Made by a program: the position numbers and the translations under genes
Shown here: positions 17,225 through 26,794 of the stretch, in pieces
How positions within the stretch are numbered: the stretch's first letter is position 1
Layout of the letters: each line of letters starts with the position of its first letter
NCBI GenBank assembly: GCA_947498935.1
Contig: CANMMM010000005.1
Location: 124,001-188,000, forward strand
Length of the DNA: 64,000 bases
Source of the DNA: an uncultured Aquimarina sp.
Lineage (GTDB): Bacteria; Bacteroidota; Bacteroidia; Flavobacteriales; Flavobacteriaceae
Reading direction: 5' to 3'
The notes under the pieces: model-generated
Told to the model about the DNA's origin: nothing
Databases searched by the model: none
The model's input: only the letters and a program-made list of their open reading frames with translations

Positions 17225-18382
17225 TTACGCTAGCCAAGAGGTATAGTAATTCGGATCGGCAATATTCATCCCTTCTTGGGTAATTTTTAGCGGTTGAAAA
17301 GTATCGACCATCACGGCGATTTCTTCTGTACTCGTTTTTCCGATACTTCGCTCTATTGCTCCAGGGTGTGGTCCGTGAGGTATCCCTGCTGGATGCAATG
17401 ACAGATGACCGGGTGCAATATCGTTTCTACTCATAAAATCTCCATCTACATAATAAATCACCTCATCGCTATCGATATTACTATGATGGTAAGGCGCTGG
17501 AATACTCTGCGGATGGTAATCGTACAATCTAGGCACAAACGAACAGACTACAAATGCATCTGTTTCGAAAGTCTGGTGTACTGGTGGTGGTTGATGAATA
17601 CGACCTGTTATCGGCTCGAAATCATGTATCGAAAAGGCATACGGAAAATTATAACCATCATAGCCTACTACATCAAAGGGATGTGTGGCATACACCATAT
17701 CGAATAGTGTGTCTTGTTTTTTGACTTTGATCAAAAAGTCCCCTTCCTGATCATGAGATTCTAATACCGTTGGGGGTCTTAAATCTCGCTCGCAATACGG
17801 AGCATGTTCTAGCAATTGCCCAAACCAGTTTCTATACCGTTTTGGTGTGTATATAGGTCGATTAGATGCTACAATCAATAATCGATTGTCTGTAGTGGAA
17901 AAATCTAACGCATAGATCGTACCTCTGGGAATCAGCAAATAATCGCCGTAAGCAAAATCGATATTCCCCAAGTGCGTCCGTAATGTACCTGATCCACGAT
18001 GTACAAAGAGCAGTTCGTCTGCGTCTGCATTTTTATAAAAATAAGAGGTCATGGATTGCTGCGGAGCTGCAAGTTCTATCGCTACCGCATGATTGAGTAA
18101 CACACACTTTCTACTGGCTAGGTAATCTGCTGTGGGCGTCACCTGAAATCCATGTAACTTATAGGACTGTATATTGCTATCTATGGCTATGGTAGGTGCT
18201 ACATTACGACTGCCTTGGATAGCCTTTACCTGAGTGGGTCTGTGGTGATGGTATGAATTCGTAGCCATTCCATCAAATCCTATGGTACCGAATAATTGCT
18301 CGTAATACAAGCTACCATCAGGTTTCTTAAAGATGGTATGTCTTTTGGGTGGTATCTGACCTAGTGTGTGATAAAAAGGCAT
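17225..18382 (-). CDS. hmgA: Homogentisate 1,2-dioxygenase
   Basis: Fe(II) cupin enzyme that cleaves homogentisate to maleylacetoacetate, the step after HPPD. 385 residues. Start MPFYHTLGQIPPKRHTIF is typical. Seen: FVHRGSGTLRTHLGNIDFAYGDYLLIPRGTIY (first cupin), and the C-terminal metal region SLHPAGIPHGPHPGAIERSIG with clustered His plus the nearby Glu. It is shorter than the animal/proteobacterial enzymes (about 430-445) but of normal size for the Bacteroidota form. Maleylacetoacetate isomerase and fumarylacetoacetase are not in the window. Repeat A3 lies just upstream. Confidence 0.95.
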   Translation of the reverse strand: MPFYHTLGQIPPKRHTIFKKPDGSLYYEQLFGTIGFDGMATNSYHHHRPTQVKAIQGSRNVAPTIAIDSNIQSYKLHGFQVTPTADYLASRKCVLLNHAVAIELAAPQQSMTSYFYKNADADELLFVHRGSGTLRTHLGNIDFAYGDYLLIPRGTIYALDFSTTDNRLLIVASNRPIYTPKRYRNWFGQLLEHAPYCERDLRPPTVLESHDQEGDFLIKVKKQDTLFDMVYATHPFDVVGYDGYNFPYAFSIHDFEPITGRIHQPPPVHQTFETDAFVVCSFVPRLYDYHPQSIPAPYHHSNIDSDEVIYYVDGDFMSRNDIAPGHLSLHPAGIPHGPHPGAIERSIGKTSTEEIAVMVDTFQPLKITQEGMNIADPNYYTSWLA

Positions 18383-18477
18383 CTCTTTTTGTATTAAAGA
18401 TAACCATTATTTTTAGATTCTGATAGATGATCTCATTACTAACACAATGATTTATATCAGTATACACTTGCCTATTT

Positions 18478-18577
18478 GCGTTAGGGATAGTAGAGGAAAT
18501 CCCACAGCCCGACGATAGGAGGTGCGAGGAATTGGAACGGATAGCCCGACCCCCGACCTAAGAAGGGGGTAACGCCC
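18478..18577 (+). repeat. Family A dispersed repeat, copy A3 (core type I)
   Basis: About 100 bp from GCGTTAGGGATAG to GGTAACGCCC with the type I core and the extra accccc ... gggggt hairpin near the right end. It lies 26 bp after the patatin gene stop and about 95 bp upstream of the hmgA start. Confidence 0.85.
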
Positions 18578-18603
18578 AAAAAATAAATACCGAACCTAAC
18601 ATC

Positions 18604-20871
18604 CTAAAACCAGAATCCTACACTAAAAAACCACTCATTATCACTGAGCTCTGGAGAAAAGGAATATTTGATTTGTAAGGGACCGACGAGCGTTTCTACA
18701 CCATATCCTATCGCATAGCCCGAAAACTCTGGGGATGCTAGCCAATCGCCTGTGGTAAATAATTGACTGCCTGCATTGGCATAATTAGCTGCAATATTTA
18801 CATGGTTTTTCTTGAAAATCTCATAATCAAACATCAAAGATGTTTTGGCAAAGCTATCCCCCACAATATTTAGAAAGTTATAGCCATAAAATGGGATGTT
18901 ATTATTGACCATTCTGGCGCCAAATCCTCCCATAAAGAAGTTAAGACTACGCAGGTTTTCGCCACCGAATCGTGCGCCTGCGGTAAAGGTAAAATTCATG
19001 GATGCTTTTGGAAAAACTTCAAAAGCATATCCAAAATCAGCTTTGGCAACTACAAAGTTCCTACCCTCGCTATTGGGATTGTCATCAAATAGGTAGTAAT
19101 TAGCTGTCCCGTCAAAGAAAAACCCTGTAGATGGAAAGTATTTATTGTTATAGCTATCGAATCGAAGGTATGAAAACACGCTCCAATAGTTACTATTATC
19201 AAATACAATTCTAGGAAGTTGGTCTTCGTCTTCGCCTATGGTTTCTGAAATCAGTCTGAATCGCCTATACTCTGCTCCTACACCTAATGAAAAGGTTTGT
19301 TGTAGCAGGGTTTCTAGATAAAATTGTGTTTTAAAATCTAGGTAGTCTAGATTGATCTTATTGACCTCTATAGAAGGAAGGTTAAAATCTTCGCGTACCA
19401 AATCATAGTTTACATCTCGATTAAATACATTAAAACTGTTTTTAAAACCGACACTCCAATAATATCCTTTGTCTATATAGTAATCAAAATCATAACGGAT
19501 GTTATCTCCTAATCCGACATCTAACGATACTACATCATTATTAAATAGTAGGCTTTTCTTGGTAATATTTACCAATGCTGCTGTTTGGTATAGATCATCG
19601 TAGTGCAATCCGAATCGAAGTAGCATGGTATTCTCAGACTCTTTTACATTCACCAATAATTGATTTCCGCTGTCATTGCTCAGTAATCGATGACTTACTC
19701 TATCGAAATTACCCGTAGCCGACAGGTTATTAATCCCTTCGTACAGGGCATCATAAGTAGTGGTTTTGGGTGTTTTGAGCTTTAATTTTCCTTTTATATA
19801 GGATCGGGTGTACCGCTTATTACCCGTAATGAGTAGGTTCTGTATATGTAAGGTATCAGAGATCGGGGGTACAGCAGGAATAGCTCTGGATGTTTGTTGG
19901 CGATCACTAATGGCTTTTAATTGCTCGTAATTGGCTAGGGCTGCTTTTTTGCCATTGCCTATGATGGCATCTACTTGATCGAATGAAATCATAGAGAACC
20001 CGTCTATCTTAGGTTTGATATACACATCTGTCGCAGGGCCTTTGATTTTCATATCCTTGATAGTCCTAAAGTTACTGATCTGTAGCATGATATTAGTCAC
20101 CGAATTCAGTCGTTCGCGAGGCATCAAACTATCTTGTACATCGATCCCAATCACTACTTCTGCGCCACGATCTTTAATTTCCTGAATCGGATAATTATTC
20201 GCTACGCCGCCATCAGTCATCAATACACCATCTAATTCTATAGGACTAAATACAGAGGGCAATGCACCACTGGCAGAAACTGCTTCTGGGAGATAGCCTT
20301 TGTCTAGCAATACCTGATCGCCTGTGGCAATATCGGTAGCCATGCAAAAAAATGGAATGGGTAGCTTGGTAAAATCACGTATATGATTTACATGCGCAGA
20401 CAGTCGCGTGTAGGCATTATAGAAATTCTGTCCTTTGGACAACCCTTTTGGCAATCCTATTTTAAAATCATCAAACGGCAGTGTGACTGCATATGTATCG
20501 GCGTCTTCGCGCTCATAGAAGGTTTTGGCTTGTCGCGGGAGATCGTCTTGGATCAATTGATCAAAATCTACCGCTCTAAAGATATAATCCAGCTGATCTG
20601 CGGTATAGCCCGCCGCATACAGCGATCCAATAATAGCACCAATACTGGTTCCTGCGATGTAATCGATACGCACCCCTGCTTCTTCGATTACTTTTAATGC
20701 TCCGATATGCGCCATTCCTTTGGCACCGCCTCCACTTAGTACCAATCCTACTTTTACATCTTCTGTGGTAGTAATACTATCCAGTACGGACTGCTGAGTG
20801 TGAGCAGTAGTCATACTCAGCCAGCATAGAAAACCATAAAAAAGCAGTGAATATTTTGGGATGTGGCTCAT
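18604..20871 (-). CDS. Patatin-like phospholipase fused to an Omp85/BamA-type barrel
   Basis: 755 residues. Signal peptide (about 1-25), then a patatin domain: GLVLSGGGAKGMAHIGAL (oxyanion GGGxKG), the nucleophile elbow AGTSIGAIIG (Ser in GTSIG) and the catalytic Asp in MTDGGVANNYP. A POTRA-like region (IQNLLITGNKRYTRSYIKGKL, about 345-420) follows, then a 16-strand-type outer-membrane barrel ending in WFFSVGFWF. This is the type Vd-like layout in which the barrel anchors or exports the lipase. Substrate is presumably phospholipid. The gene follows uvrC by 12 nt on the same strand. Confidence 0.94.
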   Translation of the reverse strand: MSHIPKYSLLFYGFLCWLSMTTAHTQQSVLDSITTTEDVKVGLVLSGGGAKGMAHIGALKVIEEAGVRIDYIAGTSIGAIIGSLYAAGYTADQLDYIFRAVDFDQLIQDDLPRQAKTFYEREDADTYAVTLPFDDFKIGLPKGLSKGQNFYNAYTRLSAHVNHIRDFTKLPIPFFCMATDIATGDQVLLDKGYLPEAVSASGALPSVFSPIELDGVLMTDGGVANNYPIQEIKDRGAEVVIGIDVQDSLMPRERLNSVTNIMLQISNFRTIKDMKIKGPATDVYIKPKIDGFSMISFDQVDAIIGNGKKAALANYEQLKAISDRQQTSRAIPAVPPISDTLHIQNLLITGNKRYTRSYIKGKLKLKTPKTTTYDALYEGINNLSATGNFDRVSHRLLSNDSGNQLLVNVKESENTMLLRFGLHYDDLYQTAALVNITKKSLLFNNDVVSLDVGLGDNIRYDFDYYIDKGYYWSVGFKNSFNVFNRDVNYDLVREDFNLPSIEVNKINLDYLDFKTQFYLETLLQQTFSLGVGAEYRRFRLISETIGEDEDQLPRIVFDNSNYWSVFSYLRFDSYNNKYFPSTGFFFDGTANYYLFDDNPNSEGRNFVVAKADFGYAFEVFPKASMNFTFTAGARFGGENLRSLNFFMGGFGARMVNNNIPFYGYNFLNIVGDSFAKTSLMFDYEIFKKNHVNIAANYANAGSQLFTTGDWLASPEFSGYAIGYGVETLVGPLQIKYSFSPELSDNEWFFSVGFWF

Positions 20872-20883
20872 GTAGGTACTTGC

Positions 20884-22689
20884 TTATTCTTTTTCTTTAG
20901 TAGTAAGATAGTAATTATAAATTTTAGTTGCACGCGAATGGCCAACTACTTCCGAAAGTTCTTCTTTGGTAGCTTCTTTAATCCGTTTGACTGACCTAAA
21001 CTGCTTAAGCAACTCGACAATGGTTTTTTCTCCAATGCCAGGAATTGTCTCTAGCTCTGTATCTAAAGCTGCCTTGCTTCGTTTCTGCCTATGAAATGTG
21101 ATCCCAAATCGGTGTGCTTCATTTCTAAGGTGCTGTATCACTTTTAGGGATTCTGATTTTTTGTCTAGATATAGCGGGATACTATCTCCTGGATAGTAGA
21201 TTTCTTCCAATCTTTTGGCAATGCCAATAATCGTAACCTTACCTCTGAGATCCAAATCTTCGAGTGCTTTTAATCCCGATGAGAGCTGTCCTTTTCCTCC
21301 ATCTACAATGATTAACTGCGGTAGTGGCTCTTCTTCTGCTAGCAGACGCTTATAACGCCTATACACCACTTCCTCCATAGATGCAAAATCATTAGGCCCT
21401 TCTACGGTTTTGATATTAAATTTTCGATATTCTTTTTTACTCGGCTTTCCATTCTTAAATACCACACAAGCGGCTACAGGGTTTGTACCTTGTATATTGG
21501 AATTATCAAAACACTCGATATGCCTTGGTTCTTCGGGCAATCGTAGGTCTTTTTTCATTTGCTGCATCAGTCGATTTACATGTCGATCTGGGTCTGTAAT
21601 TTTAATTTGCTTAAAACGCTCTTGTCTATAATACTTGGCATTGCGTAGTGATAAGTCTACTATCTTTTTCTTATCTCCCAATTGCGGAATCGTAACTTTA
21701 ATCCCTTCGCCCACTGCTACATCTATAGGCACATAAATTTCTTTAGACCTAGAATTAAAACGCTGCCGTAATTCGATAATCGCTAGTGCTAATAACTCAT
21801 CATCTGTTTCCTGTAATTTCTTCTTGATTTCTGTGGTGTGCGAGCGTACGATAGCTCCGTACGATAGCTGTAAAAAATTAACATATGCATATGACTCATC
21901 AGATAGGATCGAAAACACATCTACATTACTGATCTTTGGATTCACTACTGTAGACCTAGATTGATAATTTTCTAATACTTCTATTTTTTCTTTGATGCGC
22001 TGCGCATCTTCAAACTCCATCTTCGCTGCATGCTCCATCATTTGTTTTTTAAACTGTGTCAGTGAGTCCTTAAAATTTCCTTTAAGAATCTGACGGATGG
22101 ATTGTATGTGCGACTGATACTCGTGTTCGTTTTGATAATCCTCGCAGGGACCCTTGCAATTGCCCAAATGATATTCTAAGCATACCTTATACTTACCACT
22201 CTGTATATTTCCTGCGGATAAGTCATAATTACAGGTACGCAGTTGATACAATCCTTTGATCAAATCCAACAGCGTATGCACAGTCTTAAAATTGGTATAC
22301 GGACCAAAATATTCCGAACCGTCTTTTATCAAATTTCGAGTCGGAAATACTCTCGGAAAACGCTCTTTTTTAATACATATCCAAGGATAGGTCTTATCAT
22401 CCTTGAGCATGACATTAAACCGAGGCTGGTGTTTCTTAATCAGATTATTCTCTAATAATAGTGCATCTGTTTCTGTTTCTACGACAATATGCCTAATTTC
22501 TCGTATTTTAGTAACTAGTACACGTGTTTTATAATTATCATGATTTTTGGTGAAATAGGAGCTTACCCTTTTTTTTAGGTTCTTCGCCTTACCGATGTAT
22601 AGCAATTTGCCATCTTTATCATAATATTGATAGACGCCTGGACCTGTTGGTAATGTTTTAACTTGGATGTCTACAGAAGGTTTTTGCAT
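20884..22689 (-). CDS. uvrC: UvrABC system protein C
   Basis: Dual-incision nuclease of nucleotide excision repair. 601 residues, standard. Domains in order: GIY-YIG nuclease at the N-terminus (GVYQYYDKDGKLLYIGKAKNLKKRV), Cys-rich linker (CNYDLSAGNIQSGKYKVCLEYHLGNCKGPC), UVR motif (EFEDAQRIKEKIEVLE), RNase H-like endonuclease domain (ECFDNSNIQGTNPVAACVVF, IVDGGKGQL) and a terminal HhH2 (LETIPGIGEKTIVELLKQF). It probably shares a transcript with the patatin gene downstream. Confidence 0.98.
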   Translation of the reverse strand: MQKPSVDIQVKTLPTGPGVYQYYDKDGKLLYIGKAKNLKKRVSSYFTKNHDNYKTRVLVTKIREIRHIVVETETDALLLENNLIKKHQPRFNVMLKDDKTYPWICIKKERFPRVFPTRNLIKDGSEYFGPYTNFKTVHTLLDLIKGLYQLRTCNYDLSAGNIQSGKYKVCLEYHLGNCKGPCEDYQNEHEYQSHIQSIRQILKGNFKDSLTQFKKQMMEHAAKMEFEDAQRIKEKIEVLENYQSRSTVVNPKISNVDVFSILSDESYAYVNFLQLSYGAIVRSHTTEIKKKLQETDDELLALAIIELRQRFNSRSKEIYVPIDVAVGEGIKVTIPQLGDKKKIVDLSLRNAKYYRQERFKQIKITDPDRHVNRLMQQMKKDLRLPEEPRHIECFDNSNIQGTNPVAACVVFKNGKPSKKEYRKFNIKTVEGPNDFASMEEVVYRRYKRLLAEEEPLPQLIIVDGGKGQLSSGLKALEDLDLRGKVTIIGIAKRLEEIYYPGDSIPLYLDKKSESLKVIQHLRNEAHRFGITFHRQKRSKAALDTELETIPGIGEKTIVELLKQFRSVKRIKEATKEELSEVVGHSRATKIYNYYLTTKEKE

Positions 22690-22829
22690 GCTACAAATGT
22701 AAATGTAATGCCTTAGTTGGGCTATTAAAATTAGATTAAAGCTTTAGGAATGTTAAAAACTTGCGGTCGAACTATCGAAAAAGCTATCTACTGGTAAACT
22801 CCGCCTGTTTTTTTAGTACTTTAGTGGAT

Positions 22830-22990
22830 GAAGTAGTTTAACCTTTTTACCATTTGCTATAAAAACGATCTTTTGCACCCAAATTTTGCAATTTTTAAGT
22901 TCCGTAGCGCTGCTATGCAACAAAAAAATACTACGTTTGATCACAAAATCTTTGTTTTTCGCTGAAATCAAAAAAAGCGTAAACCTCTTC
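22830..22990 (+). repeat. Family B MITE-like element, copy B2 (full length, 161 bp)
   Basis: Starts gaagtagttt, ends aaacctcttc. The interior runs tgctataaaaacgatctttt, gttccgtagcgctgctatg, tttgatcacaaaatctt, ttcgctgaaatcaaaaaa. Same length and orientation as B5. Its right end is 19 bp before the GTG start of the RimK-associated protease gene. Confidence 0.88.
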
Positions 22991-23009
22991 AATATATAAT
23001 TAACTTTTT

Positions 23010-23438
23010 GTGAATACTCAAAAGAAAATAATTGGCCGAACGGATAAAGTAGATTTTGCACTCTTGTCCCTGACTGATATCGATGTAAAAATCGATACAG
23101 GTGCCTATACGTCTTCTATTCACTGCAAGGATATTAGAGAAGTTGGGGAACAACTAGAATGTAGATTTCTAGACCCTACACACCCTGAGTACAATGGCAA
23201 AAAATTTACCTTTACCAATTATGATATTACTGCTGTAAAAAGTAGTAATGGGACGGTAGAAATACGCTATGCCATTCGTACCAAAATCACGTTATTCGAC
23301 AAAACACACATTATCACCCTTACTTTATCTTCTCGTGATGATATGCGATTCCCTATATTACTAGGTCGCAAGTTTCTAAACGGGAAATTCCTAGTAGATC
23401 CACAACTAAAAAACCAATCTTATAATCTAAAACCCTAA
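23010..23438 (+). CDS. RimK-associated retropepsin-like protease (ATP-dependent zinc protease family)
   Basis: 142 residues with a GTG start. The motif [13 protein letters not shown] is a D-T-G-A aspartic-protease-like active site, and [10 protein letters not shown] near the C-terminus is the matching hydrophobic-Gly loop of the retropepsin fold. The family (PF05618) is still labelled ATP-dependent zinc protease in databases and in proteobacteria occurs with RimK. The gene shares a TAATG stop/start with the following rimK-like gene, so the two are translationally coupled. Role inferred: processing of a product of the ligase, or of its target protein. Repeat B2 lies directly upstream and occupies the expected leader region. 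Confidence 0.87.
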   Translation: MNTQKKIIGRTDKVDFALLSLTDIDVKIDTGAYTSSIHCKDIREVGEQLECRFLDPTHPEYNGKKFTFTNYDITAVKSSNGTVEIRYAIRTKITLFDKTHIITLTLSSRDDMRFPILLGRKFLNGKFLVDPQLKNQSYNLKP

Positions 23439-24310
23439 TGAATATAAAGATCCTGTCGCGAAGCGCTACCTTGTATTCTACGGATGCGCTCGTGCAAGCC
23501 GCTGTAAAAAGAAAACATAACGTACAAGTCATCGATCCTCTTAATTGTGATATCGTAATCGAAAAGAAAAAACCAGAAATCTATTACAGAGGCAAAAAAT
23601 TAGAACATGTAGATGCTGTCATTCCGCGTATCGGTGCATCGAGTACATTTTACGGTACAGCAGTCGTACGGCAGTTCGAGGTGATGAATGTATTTACTAC
23701 CGTGCAGTCACAAGCCTTGGTAGAATCTCGTGATAAATTAAGAAGCCTACAAATACTTTCTAAAGCTGGCCTAGGGCTTCCTAAAACCGTATTTACTAAC
23801 TATTCTAAAAATGTATCCGAAGTCATCTCGCGTGTAGGCGGAGCTCCACTGATCATCAAATTACTAGAAGGTACACAGGGACTCGGAGTCGTATTAGCAG
23901 AAACTAAAACCGCTGCCGAATCTGTATTAGAAGCCTTTAATGGATTACAAGCCCGAGTGATTGTACAAGAATATATCAAAGAAGCCAAAGGTGCGGATAT
24001 TAGAGTACTAGTAGTCGATGGACAAGTAGTTGGTGCCATGAAACGACAAGCCAAAGAAGGAGAGTTTAGATCCAATCTACATCGCGGAGGCAGTTCTGCA
24101 ATTATCGAATTATCCGACGAGGAAGAAAACGCTGCGATCAAAGCGGCTAAAGCCCTAAAACTAGGCGTTGCAGGCGTAGATATGTTACAAAGCGAACGAG
24201 GCCCTCTGATTCTAGAAGTCAACTCATCTCCTGGATTAGAAGGTATACAAGCCGCCACCGGAAAAGATATTGCCAAAGCTGTGATACGATATATAGAACG
24301 AAGTGTATAA
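23438..24310 (+). CDS. rimK: RimK-type ATP-grasp ligase (ribosomal protein S6 modification family)
   Basis: 290 residues, the usual RimK length. The N-terminal domain ([22 protein letters not shown]) precedes an ATP-grasp fold from about 95: [43 protein letters not shown] (ATP-binding Lys and Gly loop), [18 protein letters not shown] and [16 protein letters not shown] (Mg2+ Glu/Asn). RimK adds glutamates to the C-terminus of ribosomal protein S6; relatives ligate amino acids to other carboxylates. The window context (protease before, deacylase after) fits a modify/demodify module. Overlaps the protease stop by 1 nt; 6 nt to the next gene. Confidence 0.92.
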   Translation: MNIKILSRSATLYSTDALVQAAVKRKHNVQVIDPLNCDIVIEKKKPEIYYRGKKLEHVDAVIPRIGASSTFYGTAVVRQFEVMNVFTTVQSQALVESRDKLRSLQILSKAGLGLPKTVFTNYSKNVSEVISRVGGAPLIIKLLEGTQGLGVVLAETKTAAESVLEAFNGLQARVIVQEYIKEAKGADIRVLVVDGQVVGAMKRQAKEGEFRSNLHRGGSSAIIELSDEEENAAIKAAKALKLGVAGVDMLQSERGPLILEVNSSPGLEGIQAATGKDIAKAVIRYIERSV

Positions 24311-24316
24311 ATCGCT

Positions 24317-25300
24317 ATGAAGAATACCCCAGAAAAAGATGTCCTACATATTCTAGGCGAAGACATTCCACTAGGATGTAGTAAGACGATTAATTTTAAT
24401 GTAGCTAAACTGTATACTTCTACCAAAGTAGAAATTCCTGTGATCATCGAACGCTCTAAAAAAGCTGGGCCTACGGTCATGATCACTGCTGGAATTCATG
24501 GCGATGAGATCAATGGCGTAGAAGTTGTACGGCAGATCATCGCCAAAAAAATCAACAAACCTGCCAGAGGTAGTATCATCTGCATTCCCGTACTTAATGT
24601 ATTTGGTTTTCTGAGTATGAATCGCTTTTTTCCAGATGGTAGAGACCTCAATCGTGTATTTCCAGGTACTAAAAACGGTTCACTAGCCAGTAGATTCGCC
24701 TATCAGTTTGTACATCAAATCCTGCCTGTAGCCGATTACTGCCTTGATTTTCATACAGGAGGTAGTAGCCGATTCAATGCACCACACATACGGGTAGATC
24801 CAAAAAACACACACCTGATCCAACTGGCCAAGGTATTCAATGCTCCTTTTACACTACTGTCTAAAAATCTAGACGGTTCCTACCGTGCTACCTGTGCCAA
24901 AAAAGAAATCACCACACTCTTATTCGAAGGCGGAAAGTCGCAAGACAGTAACCGCGACATCGCACGCGAAGGCGTACAAGGCACCATGCGTATACTGCAT
25001 CACCTAGAAATGCTATCCCCTACACTAGATGTACCCAATCCTATGCACGACACCATCATTGTGGAAAAAAGTTTTTGGATACGTGCTAAATACAGTGGAT
25101 TACTGCATATCAAAATCCCTATTAGTAAACATGTAGCAAAAGGAGAAATCCTAGCCACCATCACTGATCCCTACGGAAAGATGCGACATGAAGTAAAGTC
25201 CCCTTACCAAGGATATATCATCAATGTCAATGAAGCTCCGATTGTATACAAAGGAGACGCCATCTTTCGAATCACTACAGAATTATCCAATAATGAATAA
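24317..25300 (+). CDS. Succinylglutamate desuccinylase/aspartoacylase (AstE/AspA) family metallohydrolase
   Basis: 327 residues. The zinc-binding H-x-x-E pattern of this M14-like family is seen in AGIHGDEINGVEV, the second His in DYCLDFHTGGSSRFNAPHIR, and RDLNRVFPG (substrate Arg/Asn). A C-terminal beta domain (GLLHIKIPISKHVAKGEILATITDPYG) resembles lipoyl/biotinyl-like folds found in AspA homologues. It deacylates an N-acyl amino acid, or a gamma-linked carboxylate; the exact substrate is unknown. Arginine succinyltransferase genes are absent, so a role in the AST pathway is unlikely. Its place directly after the RimK-like gene suggests it acts on the ligase product. Confidence 0.88.
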   Translation: MKNTPEKDVLHILGEDIPLGCSKTINFNVAKLYTSTKVEIPVIIERSKKAGPTVMITAGIHGDEINGVEVVRQIIAKKINKPARGSIICIPVLNVFGFLSMNRFFPDGRDLNRVFPGTKNGSLASRFAYQFVHQILPVADYCLDFHTGGSSRFNAPHIRVDPKNTHLIQLAKVFNAPFTLLSKNLDGSYRATCAKKEITTLLFEGGKSQDSNRDIAREGVQGTMRILHHLEMLSPTLDVPNPMHDTIIVEKSFWIRAKYSGLLHIKIPISKHVAKGEILATITDPYGKMRHEVKSPYQGYIINVNEAPIVYKGDAIFRITTELSNNE

Positions 25301-25856
25301 ACAACAATTACGTACTAAATACAAAGCCCTAAGAGCAGCACTTAGCGAAGATCAGGTAGAAACGCTAAGCATGGAGATCGCCAATCAATTACTACAGCTA
25401 CCCATTTGGCAATCCTCTTTCTACCATCTATTCTTATCCATCACTGCACATAAAGAAGTAAATACCGAATATCTACTACATATTTTACAAGGCAAAGATA
25501 AAAATGTGGTCATCTCCAAGAGTAATTTCGCCGATAACACCTTAGCGCATTATTTACTAACCGACACCACCAAACTAGCCATTAATGATTGGGGAATCCC
25601 AGAACCTGTAGACGGAATACCGATTCCTGTAGCCCAACTCGAAGTTGTTTTTATTCCTTTATTGGCCTATGATACTCACGGAAATCGTATTGGTTATGGA
25701 AAAGGATTCTACGATAGATTCTTAGCCGATTGCCCTGAAAACACCCTTAAAATAGGACTCTCCTTCTTCGATCCCGAAACGGAGTTACTAACAGTCAACG
25801 AATTGGATATCGCATTAGATTATTGTGTAACGCCTACCACGTCACACACCTTTTAA
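25293..25856 (+). CDS. 5-formyltetrahydrofolate cyclo-ligase
   Basis: 187 residues from the ATG at 25293, which overlaps the stop of the preceding gene by 8 nt. An upstream in-frame codon at 25224 would add residues encoded within that gene and is rejected. Seen: N-terminal MNKQQLRTKYKALRAALS (nucleotide-binding Lys/Arg helix), VVFIPLLAYDTHGNRIGYGKGFYDRFL (family signature with the P-loop-like GYGKGFYD) and IALDYCVTP. Converts 5-formyl-THF to 5,10-methenyl-THF using ATP. Last gene of the four-gene plus-strand operon; folate metabolism has no obvious link to the other three. Confidence 0.96.
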   Translation: MNKQQLRTKYKALRAALSEDQVETLSMEIANQLLQLPIWQSSFYHLFLSITAHKEVNTEYLLHILQGKDKNVVISKSNFADNTLAHYLLTDTTKLAINDWGIPEPVDGIPIPVAQLEVVFIPLLAYDTHGNRIGYGKGFYDRFLADCPENTLKIGLSFFDPETELLTVNELDIALDYCVTPTTSHTF

Positions 25857-25904
25857 GAAGTATACAATAAAAAACTATCCTTACTAAAAAATAGGAGGAG
25901 GCGC

Positions 25905-26552
25905 TTATACAGTAGTCGCTTCTTCCTCTTGTAGTGTTGTTTCCTCTTTTTCCTCTTTGGGAAACGCTTTTTTATTAAAAACCAATAGTAAAAATACTCC
26001 TATACTAATTGCAGAATCTGCTACATTAAAAACAGGGTCAAAAAATGAAAATGGCTGTCCACCCCAGAAAGGAATCCAATCAGGCAGCACATCATCATAG
26101 AACGTAAATTGTATCATATCCACTACCTTTCCATAAAATACCTGCTCATATCCTCCACCTTCGGGCATAAACTCAGCTACTTGCACCATCGTACTTTCAC
26201 TAAACAAAACACCGTATACTACAGAGTCGATAATATTCCCAAAAGCTCCTGCAAAAATCAATGCGATACACAACGTTAGAATCCCTGCACTTTTCTTTCG
26301 TACAGAATCATACAACCAGTATCCGATCCCTGTTATGGCCACTACTCTAAATAAAGTAAGCACCAATTTCCCATAATTACCTGGTAATTCTACTCCCCAA
26401 GCCATTCCTTTGTTTTCTACAAATACGATACGAAACCAGTTAAATACCGGTAAATCTTCGTATAGGGCAAAATGGGTTTTGATATAAATTTTAGAAATCT
26501 GATCAATCAATAGCACCAGAATAATTACTAAAATTGATTTCTTTAATGACAT
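25905..26552 (-). CDS. lspA: Lipoprotein signal peptidase (signal peptidase II)
   Basis: Aspartic protease of the inner membrane that removes signal peptides from prolipoproteins. 215 residues, four membrane helices. Seen: VENKGMAWG (NxG-type motif), FAGAFGNIIDSVVYG (first catalytic Asp) and FFDPVFNVADSAISIGVFLLL (second catalytic Asp in FNxADS). A hydrophilic insert of about 45 residues between the Asp motifs, and a Glu/Thr-rich tail, make it longer than the E. coli protein (164), as is usual in flavobacteria. Convergent with the cyclo-ligase gene. Several lipoproteins in this window would be its substrates. Confidence 0.95.
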   Translation of the reverse strand: MSLKKSILVIILVLLIDQISKIYIKTHFALYEDLPVFNWFRIVFVENKGMAWGVELPGNYGKLVLTLFRVVAITGIGYWLYDSVRKKSAGILTLCIALIFAGAFGNIIDSVVYGVLFSESTMVQVAEFMPEGGGYEQVFYGKVVDMIQFTFYDDVLPDWIPFWGGQPFSFFDPVFNVADSAISIGVFLLLVFNKKAFPKEEKEETTLQEEEATTV

Positions 26553-26678
26553 ATATTTTATTTACAAATTCTTTTTCTCTCTAAGACGCACAAAAATAAT
26601 ATTTTATTTCGTAGGGAGTTACAATTTTAGTTGTATTTGGCATACACGACCTTATTATCACTTTTTCTTAAGAAATAA

Positions 26679-26763
26679 GGGCGTTCCCCAAGGGTCGGGC
26701 TATCCGCTATATCTTTTTTGTTTGAAAAAAAACAAAAAAGGATGCCGCTGCTATCCCTAACGC
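26679..26763 (-). repeat. Family A dispersed repeat, copy A4 (core type II)
   Basis: 85 bp, starting GGGCGTT and ending CTATCCCTAACGC on the plus strand. The core is type II: a self-complementary hairpin of a ttttttg ... caaaaaa stem flanked by ccgctatatc and ggatgccgctg. It lies 31 bp after the HopJ-like gene stop. Confidence 0.88.
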
Positions 26764-26794
26764 AAATTTACGCTCGGTACTAGCGACATCACTA

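Noticed and set aside
22813-23061. Minus-strand ORF of 82 codons over repeat B2
   Set aside because: It lies mostly in a family B element and overlaps the start of the protease gene; the translation has no family character.
23800-24486. 228-codon minus-strand ORF opposite rimK
   Set aside because: Antisense to the ATP-grasp coding region and to the start of the deacylase gene; composition is typical of reverse-strand shadow frames.
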